From positions 62,001 through 126,000 of the forward strand of contig NZ_FOZK01000004.1 in the NCBI RefSeq assembly GCF_900114435.1: DNA of 64,000 nucleotides. The letters run 5' to 3'. Source of the DNA: Halomicrobium zhouii (GTDB lineage Archaea > Halobacteriota > Halobacteria > Halobacteriales > Haloarculaceae). The first letter of the stretch is position 1; each line of letters opens with the position of its first letter. The notes below the pieces were generated by a model, which was not told the DNA's origin, made no database searches, and was given only the letters and a program-made list of their open reading frames with translations. This document shows, in pieces, positions 1-8,052 of the stretch. The translations under genes were made by a program, and so were the position numbers.

Positions 1-802
1 CCATCCGCCAGATACGTACGGCGTCCCCACCACGGAGGGCATCGTCGAGCGCGTCGACGACGGCCTGTGTGGCGTTCGGACGGACGGGCGGGGCGTCGAC
101 GCCGCAGCCACACCGGATCTTCCGTGCGGCGGCACACACCCGCTCGTGGGTCGCCTTGGCGTTGGCGGCGATGGCGACGTCGATGTCGGACCGGGTAAGC
201 CCACTGGTCCGCGCTGCGAGGAGGACGGCGCCGCCGGCGAGTGACTCCCAGGCCATCCGGCCACCGGGGAGACGGGCCGCCGACGCCTCTCGGAGGTACT
301 TGGCCGCCGTCTCGACGACGTGGTCGGGCAGGGCCAGGTTGCCGCCGATCATCTCGACGTCTCGCAGCCCCTCGTTGAGACGCTTCGTCCGTTTGCGCTG
401 GGCGCCGAACTGGTAGCGCCGGTGGCGCTTTCGCAGGCGGCGGAACTTCCGACGCTGTGGGTCCGAGAGCGAGTTGCCGTAGCCGTCGGTCCCGAGCGAG
501 AACTTGGTGTGGAGGCCCTTGTCCGTCCGGAGCGGGTTCACTGTCTCGATGCTCTTCGACGCGTCGCCGACCATGCCCAGGTCGACGAGCGTCGGGCTGC
601 GGTCGACCCACTCCGCCGCGACGATGACGCCGCAATCGGCACAGAACGACTCCTCGTCCTGGGTGACGACGTCGCCGTCGCACTCGGGGCACTGTGACCG
701 ACTCGCCGGGCCGTGTTCGACTCTGGCGTCGGGACTGTCCTGTTCGCTGGCTGCACGCTGTGCTGGCGAAACTACTTGTGTAATCGCGTTCGAAGTTGCC
801 AT
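1..802 (-). CDS. tfb: Transcription initiation factor TFB (TFIIB family), 3' end outside window
   Basis: Translated on the minus strand from ATG at 802, the frame stays open to the window edge (267 codons, no stop), so the gene is partial. Residues about 38-58 form a TFIIB-type zinc ribbon: CPEC, a 13-residue gap with an acidic turn, then CADCG. A B-linker/reader-like stretch follows, then a cyclin-like helical core (ISDP-like LSDPQRRKFRRLRK, then alanine-rich helices). In archaea TFB binds TBP-TATA-BRE and recruits RNA polymerase; haloarchaea carry many paralogs, often on plasmids. The start is set by the good frame and by a GGAG lying nine bases before ATG. The basic RLRKRHRRYQ stretch is typical of haloarchaeal TFBs. 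Identity as TFB is firm; which paralog is unknown. Confidence 0.9.
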   Translation of the reverse strand, partial: MATSNAITQVVSPAQRAASEQDSPDARVEHGPASRSQCPECDGDVVTQDEESFCADCGVIVAAEWVDRSPTLVDLGMVGDASKSIETVNPLRTDKGLHTKFSLGTDGYGNSLSDPQRRKFRRLRKRHRRYQFGAQRKRTKRLNEGLRDVEMIGGNLALPDHVVETAAKYLREASAARLPGGRMAWESLAGGAVLLAARTSGLTRSDIDVAIAANAKATHERVCAAARKIRCGCGVDAPPVRPNATQAVVDALDDALRGGDAVRIWRM

Positions 803-859
803 TGGAAGTACTCCGGAGGGCGCTCACGCGCCTGCTGCCGCGATGCTGTAACATCGCGG
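803..859 (-). promoter_or_regulatory. 5' leader of tfb with CTCCGGAG motif and two hairpins
   Basis: Reading toward the tfb start on the minus strand: a perfect 8-bp stem (CCGCGATG/CATCGCGG, 838-859, loop 846-851), a 5-bp stem GGCGC/GCGCC (819-832), then CTCCGGAG (811-818) and TTCCA directly before ATG. The GGAG can act as a Shine-Dalgarno site. Almost the same layout precedes the SWIM gene start at 17,844, so the arrangement is probably functional rather than chance. The role (translation control or start-site selection) is inferred. Confidence 0.5.
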
Positions 860-1065
860 CGTTTTCACGACATACAACTACTCAGCGACGGGCTCACGTT
901 CGCGCCCTCCACCCTCCCCCCGGGCTAAAAAATAGTCGTGCGTTCGCTGGAATGACACATTCTATAAAATTAGACCTTGGTACAGGCGCAAACCGATGAA
1001 GTATCTGTTTAGCGAGTTGATTGGAGGCTGTTAGGTAGGGTTATAGTGCTTGAAGAATGTGACTG
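860..1065. other. Intergenic region between tfb and the restriction gene
   Basis: No gene is supported here. Base composition drops sharply in GC after about 930, marking the left edge of the lower-GC restriction gene block. A TATA-like ttatag at about 1041-1046 lies 20-30 bases before the candidate starts GTG 1066 and ATG 1078, fitting a leaderless or short-leader transcript. Confidence 0.4.
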
Positions 1066-4000
1066 GTGCACGCACTCATGAGTCAGCTCACGCTTGGTCC
1101 AAGGCCCTACGACAATTCTGGGCTTTTCAATGGCGATTATCTCTACACCTCTGTCCCAGAATTTGATCTCTGGGACTGTGACGATGGGGCCCAGGAAGCC
1201 CTAGATTCCATTTCTGAACTCTACGAGGATGAAGGAGAATTTCTTGATGGATACAACGAGGATGAGCTTCGCGGAACATGGATCGATAAGATCCTTAGGA
1301 TACTCGGCTATGACTTTTTGAATGAAACTTCTATTCCCCGCGGCAATGGCCAAGTAGACTATGTCCTTTTCAATTCAGAGAGTGAACGTAGACAGTCTCA
1401 ACGATTTAATAAATCCGGAGACAGCAATGAAACGTTCAGACATTCATTAGGATTCGTTGAGGCGAAGCAGTGGGACGAGGACTTCGAACGAGAATATGTT
1501 GGGAGAGCATATCGAAACGCGTCTTCCCAGGTCTGTCACTACCTAGACCGAACACCGAGTAACGTCCGTTGGGGTATCCTAACGAACGGTCGCAAATGGC
1601 GCATCTATGGCAACCGAGAATACGAAACCCAGATCTACTACGAGGTTGACTTAGTAGAGCTTATCGCCAAAGGAGATCTGGAGGATTTCAAATATTTCTA
1701 CGTCTTCTTCGGGCCACATTCCCTGCGAGGGTCCATCGGCGATTCATTCCTCGATGAGGTTTGGACCGAGAGCGAGAATTACTCTGCTCAACTCGGGGAA
1801 GACCTTCAAGACAACGTATTCACTGCCTTGAGGCTTCTTGGAGAAGGACTCGTCGAATGTAATGACCTAGATATCGAACCCGGTGATGACGAAGAGCTGG
1901 CAGAATTGAAAGAGCAGTCTCTCGTCTACCTTTATCGGTTGATGTTCATCCTCTACGCGGAAGGAAAAGATCTCATTCGGCCTGAGGACCCTCATGCAAG
2001 GGATGAGTTTGAGGAACATTTCAGTCTTGAAGGAAGACGGAAAGATATCGTCGAAGAAGCCGGTGTCGGAGGGTTCTTCGAGGACTTTAGCACCCGTTCT
2101 CGTGACTATTGGGACCGCCTCAACCGGCTCTTCGAGCTAATCGATAAGGGAGACAAAGAGCTAGGGATTCCCGCATACAACGGCGGTCTATTCGATGCTG
2201 AGGAACACCAATTCCTTACCGAGAACCACGTGACGGACTATTACCTCGCACAGGTTATCTACTATCTATCAACCGCAATCAATGAGGACGGCGAATTAGT
2301 CTATGCTAACTACGCCGATTTGGATACCAGGCACCTTGGATCAGTCTACGAAGGGTTGCTTGAGCACCAATTTAAGATAGCAGAGGAGAAGATGGTGGCA
2401 ATCAGCGAGGACGGGGGGCAAGTTTGGAAGACCGCCGCCGAAATCGACGATGAGGAGCCTGTGGATACCGCCGATGAAAATAGCCTGTACGTTGTCAACG
2501 ATGAAGGAGAACGGCGTTCCACAGGTTCATACTACACGCCAGACTATATTGTCACGTACATCGTCGAGAATACCCTAGATCCGCTAATCGACGATATTCG
2601 TGAGTCGCTCATTGAGGATGGCTATGAACAGGGCTCTCACGAATACGCTGGTCAATTCTATGCTAGAGTCCTCGAACTGAACATTTTAGACCCAGCGATG
2701 GGTAGCGGGCATTTCCTCACTGCGGTCACCAGCTATCTTGCCGAGCAAGTGCAAGAAACTGCGCGAGACGCAGAACTCTCCAGTGTACTCAAGGAAGAAG
2801 TGATCCGGCGAGAAATAGCCAAAGAATGCATTTTCGGGGTCGATCTGAATGAAATGGCTGTTGAGTTGGCGAAGTTGTCGATGTGGTTGGAAACCCTAGC
2901 GAGTGATAAGCCCCTCACTTTCCTTGACCACCACTTCAAACAAGGGAATTCACTAATAGGGGCTGACCTCGATGAGATTGACGCCCTTCCTGGTCACAAA
3001 TCTGATGAAGATGAAATTGAAGAGGAGCAGTCTACCCTGAATCTATTCCAGAATACCGTCCAAGACACTATCAAAAAATACCTGAAGGAGTACGCAGAGT
3101 TCGAGGAAATCGGGGACGATACGATTGACGAGATCGAGAAGAAGAAGGAGAAATACGAGGGGCTTGAGCACGAGGAGATGCGGTTACGTCTTGAGCAGCT
3201 AGCGAACGTCTACACTGCCACTCACTTCGATGTAGAAGTTCCGGCTGACGCCTACGACAACCTGAAAAAGGCACTTAGCGGCGAGCATGAAACCTCTTGG
3301 GAGGAATTCACCGAGAAGAGTTGGTTCAAGGAAGCCGAGGCCATGGCCGAGAAACATGACTTCCTTCACTGGAAACTTGAATTCGTAGAGGCGTTCTTCA
3401 ACGGGAGTGCAAAACAATCAGAGAAGGGCTTTGACGCGGTTGTTGGCAATCCCCCCTACTTTAACCTCGAAATCGTCGACGATGAAGGAGTTAACGAGAC
3501 TCTGAAGTGGAATTACGACGACCTCTATGCTGGTAAGGCCGACATCCTCTACTTCTTTGTCGGGCTTGGCATCAACCTGATTCGAGACCGGGGAAACCTC
3601 GGTTACATTGTTTCCCGGTATTTCACCGAGGCTCACTTCGCCAAAGATTTCCGTGAATCTGTCTCGGACAACGCTGACATCCACGAAATCGTTGATTTCG
3701 GGAACAACCAAGTCTTTCCTGGAGTTGATACACTTACAGTCGTTCTAGAGCTTGCCAAGAACAGGCCTGTGGAGGACACAACAATAACGTATCTGTTGGA
3801 TGAGCTGGAGTCTGATGCACAGGAAATCCAGCAGACCATGGAGAAATTAACTGTTGGTGAAGAAACTGATATGGGAGGTCAGTATACTATCCCGGAGTCG
3901 TCCTTTGGTAGTGATCGATGGGGGATTCTATCGAAAACGCTTCTCGATATCAAGGACTCCATAGAAAGCAACGGGACCCGTCTCGGAGAGGACTATCGAA

Positions 4001-5313
4001 CAGGACAGGGAATGATGACTGGGTTGAATGAAGCCTTCACTGTCTCTGATGACGAAATATCAACGTGGGGCATAGAAGACGAGGTCCTAAAACCACTTGT
4101 CAAGAACGGAGACCTGCGGAAGTACCAGTACACCTCCCGAGGGTTACAATTGCTCTACTTGGAAAACAAGGACATCTCTAATTATCCGAATACGAAGGAG
4201 TACCTGAGTCAGTATAAACCAGATCTGGAGAATCGAGCAAAGGATAACGTGGAGTGGTATCGGTTTCTAAATCCGATTAACAAGGAGCTCTTCGAGAGTC
4301 CTGACGAGAAGATTATCTGCCCGTTCGTGGCTACAGAAAACCGCTTCATAGTAGACAGTGATGGGCTTTACAATGACGGCGGGGACGTGGAGGTCATTGT
4401 TCCGGACATCAATAATCTCCCTGACAACAGGTACCTTGTCTGTTTACTGAACTCTACACTCATAGAGTTCTATCACCTGCACCACGCGAAACTCAAGCGG
4501 GACGGGTTCTACGAGTACTTCGGGAATTCACTGCAAGACATCCCTCTGTGTCTTGAACCGGCTGACAGGGATGCTGACGTAACTGTGCTGCCGGATTCAG
4601 TAATTGCAGGTGCGGAAGACGATGATGTAGAATCTGTTCTGAGCCATGTGTATGATGTTATGGTTGAGAAGCATGAAAAGCGTAAAACGCTGAAGGAGGG
4701 GCTAGACCCGTTCAAATATCTCTCTCGTACAGCTTCGGTTAACGGATTGACCGATGTATTGAATGAAGAGATGAAGTATGGATCGAAGGTCAACGATATA
4801 GTCTTCGATAGCCGGCATGATATCACTGACTTGGAGCTAGTGGAGAAGAGCGATTCGGATGACTGGGTCCTACGCGGTCAGGTGAAGATGCGAGAAAAGG
4901 TGGGTGAGGACTATCAATGGAAACGTGATGACGAGGATGGGAACGGGATTGTCCGTCAGTGGGTGAAGCTCTATTCTTTCCCAGGCAACCTTGTGGATCA
5001 GAATCGAATGCGGAAATATCAGGTAGTGCTAGAGAACTACGACGATTTCGAGAATAAGTCTCCGAAGAATGGGTTCCCTGGTGGGAGGACTCGTACTGTG
5101 CAGGAGAAGTTAGAGAAAGCGACTCTGCCAGTTGTTGATAGTGTAGATATGGACCCGTATTTTGATTTAGAGGACGAAATAGATGAACTCGAAGCAGACA
5201 TCATGGAGATTTATCGCGGGGTAGACCAAATCGTGTACGACCTCTATGACATGAGTGATGAGGAAATTGACCGGGTAGAGGATGAGAACGGGGTTGGACT
5301 CGAACTTCAGTAG
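1066..5313 (+). CDS. Eco57I-like (type IIG) restriction-modification protein, nuclease plus N6-adenine methyltransferase
   Basis: A 1,415-residue protein. The N-terminal part holds a PD-(D/E)XK-like nuclease signature: D98 in GNGQVDYVLF, then E132-A-K134 in GFVEAKQW. The methyltransferase core has motif I (LDPAMGSGHFL, about residue 541) and the catalytic NPPY (about residue 795, VVGNPPYFNLE), the order of gamma-class N6-adenine methylases. The region from about 930 to 1,190 with TGQGMMTGLNEAF and the following segment fits an Eco57I-type target recognition domain. Such proteins cut and methylate DNA in one chain. Start is GTG 1066, or ATG 1078 (MSQLTLGPRP), which I slightly prefer. Codon use and GC are clearly lower than in neighbours, suggesting recent transfer. 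No hsdS, pglZ or drm partner is visible, so BREX or DISARM is not supported. Confidence 0.85.
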   Translation: MHALMSQLTLGPRPYDNSGLFNGDYLYTSVPEFDLWDCDDGAQEALDSISELYEDEGEFLDGYNEDELRGTWIDKILRILGYDFLNETSIPRGNGQVDYVLFNSESERRQSQRFNKSGDSNETFRHSLGFVEAKQWDEDFEREYVGRAYRNASSQVCHYLDRTPSNVRWGILTNGRKWRIYGNREYETQIYYEVDLVELIAKGDLEDFKYFYVFFGPHSLRGSIGDSFLDEVWTESENYSAQLGEDLQDNVFTALRLLGEGLVECNDLDIEPGDDEELAELKEQSLVYLYRLMFILYAEGKDLIRPEDPHARDEFEEHFSLEGRRKDIVEEAGVGGFFEDFSTRSRDYWDRLNRLFELIDKGDKELGIPAYNGGLFDAEEHQFLTENHVTDYYLAQVIYYLSTAINEDGELVYANYADLDTRHLGSVYEGLLEHQFKIAEEKMVAISEDGGQVWKTAAEIDDEEPVDTADENSLYVVNDEGERRSTGSYYTPDYIVTYIVENTLDPLIDDIRESLIEDGYEQGSHEYAGQFYARVLELNILDPAMGSGHFLTAVTSYLAEQVQETARDAELSSVLKEEVIRREIAKECIFGVDLNEMAVELAKLSMWLETLASDKPLTFLDHHFKQGNSLIGADLDEIDALPGHKSDEDEIEEEQSTLNLFQNTVQDTIKKYLKEYAEFEEIGDDTIDEIEKKKEKYEGLEHEEMRLRLEQLANVYTATHFDVEVPADAYDNLKKALSGEHETSWEEFTEKSWFKEAEAMAEKHDFLHWKLEFVEAFFNGSAKQSEKGFDAVVGNPPYFNLEIVDDEGVNETLKWNYDDLYAGKADILYFFVGLGINLIRDRGNLGYIVSRYFTEAHFAKDFRESVSDNADIHEIVDFGNNQVFPGVDTLTVVLELAKNRPVEDTTITYLLDELESDAQEIQQTMEKLTVGEETDMGGQYTIPESSFGSDRWGILSKTLLDIKDSIESNGTRLGEDYRTGQGMMTGLNEAFTVSDDEISTWGIEDEVLKPLVKNGDLRKYQYTSRGLQLLYLENKDISNYPNTKEYLSQYKPDLENRAKDNVEWYRFLNPINKELFESPDEKIICPFVATENRFIVDSDGLYNDGGDVEVIVPDINNLPDNRYLVCLLNSTLIEFYHLHHAKLKRDGFYEYFGNSLQDIPLCLEPADRDADVTVLPDSVIAGAEDDDVESVLSHVYDVMVEKHEKRKTLKEGLDPFKYLSRTASVNGLTDVLNEEMKYGSKVNDIVFDSRHDITDLELVEKSDSDDWVLRGQVKMREKVGEDYQWKRDDEDGNGIVRQWVKLYSFPGNLVDQNRMRKYQVVLENYDDFENKSPKNGFPGGRTRTVQEKLEKATLPVVDSVDMDPYFDLEDEIDELEADIMEIYRGVDQIVYDLYDMSDEEIDRVEDENGVGLELQ

Positions 5314-5867
5314 GACCCTATCTCTTCACGAAACCGATACTCCAGGTGAGAGATTCGCTCTTCTAGGTCGGAAACGTCGTCGTCGACGTCTTTCTCAATT
5401 TGTCGGAACCGGCTAGAGAGTACTCCGAATGGAGAATCAGGGTTGGGATCTGTCACGTCATCGATTTCTGCAATTGGGCTGATTCCGACGCCTTTCCAAG
5501 TATAGTAGAGTCCTGGGTTAACGTCATCTTCAGAGACATACTGGAATGTGACCTCTGAGCGCCAGTAGCGATATTCGAGGATATTAGACACTATGGACTG
5601 CCGAGCAGCTTTCGCACCGTCGATTGGGTCGTCACCAACGAGATCGTCAGGGAATAGGTGCTGATGTTCGTTATAGAGGTGTTCCTCGATTTCTTTCACT
5701 GAAAACGCTTGTTCTCTGTGATCTGTAAGGAGAGAAGTGATTTCCGTACCTATTACGTCATAGCTTCGTGCATTCTTCCACATGTCTGAGTTAAGATCGA
5801 TCGGCATGTCTATTCCATTGTGAGCACTGTTAAAACCGTACCGCCGGTTGGTGGATTCTTGTCCCAT
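5307..5867 (-). CDS. Unknown 186-residue protein convergent with the restriction gene
   Basis: Not recognised. It is convergent with the methylase gene and overlaps its last 7 bases, so the two share a compact 3' junction. The middle part (about residues 35-115) alternates helices and strands in a way compatible with a winged helix: GTEITSLLTDHREQAFSVKE, later SIVSNILEYRYWRSEVTFQY. The last 45 residues (SRFRQIEKDVDDDVSDLEER and following) form a likely coiled coil. An alternative start is Met21 (5807). Base composition matches the methylase gene, suggesting both arrived together. It may be an accessory or control protein, but that is inference from position only. Confidence 0.6.
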   Translation of the reverse strand: MGQESTNRRYGFNSAHNGIDMPIDLNSDMWKNARSYDVIGTEITSLLTDHREQAFSVKEIEEHLYNEHQHLFPDDLVGDDPIDGAKAARQSIVSNILEYRYWRSEVTFQYVSEDDVNPGLYYTWKGVGISPIAEIDDVTDPNPDSPFGVLSSRFRQIEKDVDDDVSDLEERISHLEYRFREEIGSY

Positions 5868-6061
5868 TCAATAGCTTGGGTTGATTTGAGAGCATTCTGT
5901 TGACGAGTTTCATCGGTTATATGCTTACTGTGATGATATACCAACATTGTAGGAAAGCCAAAACCAGATTGCCGGTCGCCTTGCGGAGCGGTGCGACAGT
6001 AATCGGAGCGAGCGCGTTCTGGCGGGCCGTCGCTTGCGGAGAGGGGTGAGCGTCGATTAAG

Positions 6062-6111
6062 CCACCCTCTGTTGGAGGGTGGAACAACAGTTTTATTCTG
6101 TTGGAGAGGGT
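6062..6111 (+). promoter_or_regulatory. Promoter with hairpin and direct repeats before the toxin-antitoxin pair
   Basis: A perfect hairpin CCACCCTC-TGTTG-GAGGGTGG spans 6062-6082. Within it starts a repeat TCTGTTGGAGGGTGG (6068-6082), repeated as TCTGTTGGAGAGGGT at 6097-6111, 29 bases later. The TATA-like ttttatt (6091-6097) sits between the copies and about 27-30 bases before ATG 6123. Repeats bracketing a TATA box suggest an operator for autoregulation by the HTH partner encoded downstream. Confidence 0.5.
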
Positions 6112-6122
6112 AGCAACGGTTG

Positions 6123-6437
6123 ATGGACGGGGACGAGTCAGCCACGCTCCTCCTGCGTGAACGGGAAAACTTCGATACCCGGTATGCAGAAGTCAAAGCG
6201 TGGGACGTCCCCGAATCCGACCGCTACCCCGACGGCGTAAAATACAGCTTCCAATACGGCGAGTTCGATGGCGACACCGTCTTCCGGTACGACAACTTCC
6301 CGGACCATCCCGATGCGCCACACCACCATAAGCACACGACGGATGGCAGTGTCGAAGGTGTGGAGTTCGACGGCGTTGCGGCGCTGTTTCGGCGGTTCAA
6401 ATCCGAGGTAAACGACCATGGCCACGACTGGAACTAA
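6123..6437 (+). CDS. TumE-family toxin-like protein (DUF6516)
   Basis: About 104 residues, acidic. The segments YPDGVKYSFQYGEFDGDTVF, RYDNFPDHPDAPHHHKH and GVEFDGVAALFRRFKSEV match the layout of haloarchaeal TumE/DUF6516 proteins (conserved YSF, RYDN, HHxH and a final helix). TumE is the toxin of TumE-TumA systems, described in bacteria. The frame also allows a TTG start three bases earlier; ATG 6123 is preferred because it lies at the expected distance from the TATA-like box. It overlaps the next gene by 20 bases, typical of a toxin-antitoxin operon. Toxicity here is inferred from family, not shown. Confidence 0.7.
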   Translation: MDGDESATLLLRERENFDTRYAEVKAWDVPESDRYPDGVKYSFQYGEFDGDTVFRYDNFPDHPDAPHHHKHTTDGSVEGVEFDGVAALFRRFKSEVNDHGHDWN

Positions 6438-6843
6438 CCCACCGTCTGAATCCGAACGCGTCCTGCACATCCGCTTCGAGCGGAGCGACAGCGACCGCAT
6501 CGAGGAAACGCTCCAGGCGATCGATGCCGGCGAAACGCCCGAACCGTACTTCGAATGTACGTTCCACGATTCTGACCAGCTGCATCAGGTGACGCGCCCG
6601 AAGAATCTGGAGTTGCTTCGGACTATCGCCCGGGAAGAGCCCGACGGCATTCGTGAGACTGCTCGTCTCGTCGACCGCGACGTCCGACAGGTCCACCGAA
6701 ACCTCACAGAACTCGAAGATCTCGGCCTGATCGACTTCGAAACGGATGGCCAGTCGAAGCACCCGCACGTCTGGTACGACACCATCGAAGTCGACCTCCC
6801 GCTACTCGATTCAGACGGCGAGTACGATACAGCAGACGCCTAA
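6418..6843 (+). CDS. HVO_A0114-like winged-helix protein, probable TumA-type antitoxin
   Basis: 141 residues. A winged HTH is visible at about residues 60-110: NLELLRTIAREEPDGIRETA, RDVRQVHRNLTELEDLGLID, then a wing ending in WYDTIEVDLPL. This is the HVO_A0114 family of haloarchaeal DNA-binding proteins, often encoded just after TumE-like genes. The start ATG 6418 lies inside the toxin gene, so translation is probably coupled. It is the natural candidate to bind the repeats at 6068-6111. Confidence 0.75.
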   Translation: MATTGTNPPSESERVLHIRFERSDSDRIEETLQAIDAGETPEPYFECTFHDSDQLHQVTRPKNLELLRTIAREEPDGIRETARLVDRDVRQVHRNLTELEDLGLIDFETDGQSKHPHVWYDTIEVDLPLLDSDGEYDTADA

Positions 6844-6928
6844 CCGGTGAGCGACTGGACTGGCAACAGATCTACTCCCCACCCTCGTCGACGAGCTCCT
6901 GAGTACGGGCATCGATTTCCTCGAAGCG

Positions 6929-7413
6929 CTAGTGCAGTTCTCGCGTCCGTTCGTCGAGTTTCTTCAGCGCCGATTCGTGTTCGTCGACGCGTTGTTCGAG
7001 ATCGTCGAGTCGACTACCCATCTCCTCAACGACGTCGACCGCCTGACTGTTGTCATCGATATCTACTCGCGCCTGTGTCAACCCCATCTCTAGATCCGCG
7101 ATATCTTTGATGAATCGTATCTCGTCGTCCAATCTGAGAACATCCGACATCGCTTCGACGGCGCTCGTGAAGGGGACATCTACCTCATAACTGTAGTAGT
7201 TGCCTCGTGAGCCACTCCGGTTTTCGAGGGCGGACAGGATGCCCAGCATTCGCAAATCAGAGAGGTGGTTGTGAACGACCGCTGGGCAAGCGTGTCGGTC
7301 CCAGACGACTCACAGAGGGTCGTGTACGCTTCGTAGATACTACGGATCCGGCACGGTGGTACTTCCTTCGCTGCTTCCGTGACCACGGCCAGTAACGCGA
7401 GCCAGTCGTGCAT
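6929..7413 (-). pseudogene. Broken Orc1/Cdc6 C-terminal fragment (frameshift)
   Basis: Two minus-strand frames join into one winged-helix domain of the Orc1/Cdc6 C terminus. The first (from 7413) reads HDWLALLAVVTEAAKEVPP and RSIYEAYTTLCESSGTDTLA. The second continues VHNHLSDLRMLGILSALENR and YSYEVDVPFTSAVEAMSDVL. A single missing base near 7265 (CGGTCG-TTCAC, expected an extra G) accounts for the shift. The AAA+ half is absent: a stop lies in frame just before 7413. The tail (DLEQRVDEHESALKKLDERT) is a short coiled coil not usual for Orc1. The fragment ends next to iteron 7442-7466, so an older replication gene was probably cut at the origin. Confidence 0.7.
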
Positions 7414-7441
7414 CGTTAGCTCTCACATCTCATGGACAATT

Positions 7442-7466
7442 GAATTGCGGACGCCCCCGGGGGTGG
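7442..7466. repeat. Origin iteron B1 (GCGGAC-CCCGGGGG type)
   Basis: GAATTGCGGACGCCCCCGGG and following Gs, containing the palindrome CCCCCGGGGG. Related copies occur at 9935-9960 and 10092-10120, always after GAATTGCGGAC. The position between the Orc fragment and an ORB-like box suggests a replication or regulatory element. Confidence 0.55.
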
Positions 7467-7488
7467 TCCGGAGATTTGTCTCCGTGCA

Positions 7489-7516
7489 CCCCCTCCCCCC
7501 GTGATCGATGTGTAAA
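7489..7516 (+). repeat. ORB-like origin box 1
   Basis: CCCCTCCCCCCGTGATCGAT followed by GTGTAAA. The C-tract plus GTGATCGATGTG core recurs around the Orc1/Cdc6 gene in both orientations. Haloarchaeal origin recognition boxes carry such a G/C-string beside a conserved core. A G-rich stretch (gtggggtggg) follows at 7531-7540. Confidence 0.65.
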
Positions 7517-7840
7517 TCCCTACGAAAGGAGTGGGGTGGGAAGTGTGGGAACCGAGAGCTGGAGAGAGATACGGGTTCTGCCACAAGACTGAGTTTACTC
7601 GATCAGCCTTACGTCATAATCAGCAGTATATAATTCGAAAATTATATACATAACCACATCAAATAATATCCGTAGTAGACTCTTTCGAAGAAAAGGATAG
7701 GGATCTCAATTTACACTGAAAATCGATCCCGCGTTTAGACGGAACTTTGAGCGGTCTATTCGCCGAAACTGGATTGATGAAGATGGGTACTGTTCTTTTG
7801 GGATCTGCGTTCGGTCTCGAACACCGTACCCTCCATCCGA

Positions 7841-7864
7841 TACACATCGATCACGGGGGGAGGG
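7841..7864 (-). repeat. ORB-like origin box 2
   Basis: TACACATCGATCACGGGGGG plus AGGG, the inverted form of box 1. It lies downstream of the Orc1/Cdc6 gene. Confidence 0.65.
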
Positions 7865-7993
7865 AGTTCAAGAAAAATGAGACACGATCTGCCCCCGTCA
7901 CCCCTCAGAAAGGTATTCTACACCGCTTTCGACCTCTCGCTGCTCGTTTCCAGTCGATGTTGAGCGTGATGGGTGCCCGTACTGGAGCAGTGG

Positions 7994-8021
7994 TTTACAC
8001 ATCGATCACGGGGGGAGGGGG
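7994..8021 (-). repeat. ORB-like origin box 3
   Basis: TTTACACATCGATCACGGGG continuing GGAGGGGG, inverted relative to box 1 and only 32 bases from the end of the Orc1/Cdc6 gene. Boxes 1 and 2/3 face each other across about 330-480 bases with AT-rich stretches (7620-7665), a plausible unwinding element. Confidence 0.65.
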
Positions 8022-8052
8022 TCGAACAGTACGTCTCACAGAGACTGCGATC

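Noticed and set aside
1066-5313. BREX (PglX) or DISARM (DrmMI) assignment for the methylase
   Set aside because: No pglZ, brxC, drmA, drmB or other partner in the neighbourhood, and a PD-(D/E)XK pattern is present, fitting a type IIG enzyme better.
5810-6196. Minus-strand frame overlapping the TumE gene promoter
   Set aside because: Arginine-rich translation without protein-like pattern and conflicts with better genes on both sides.
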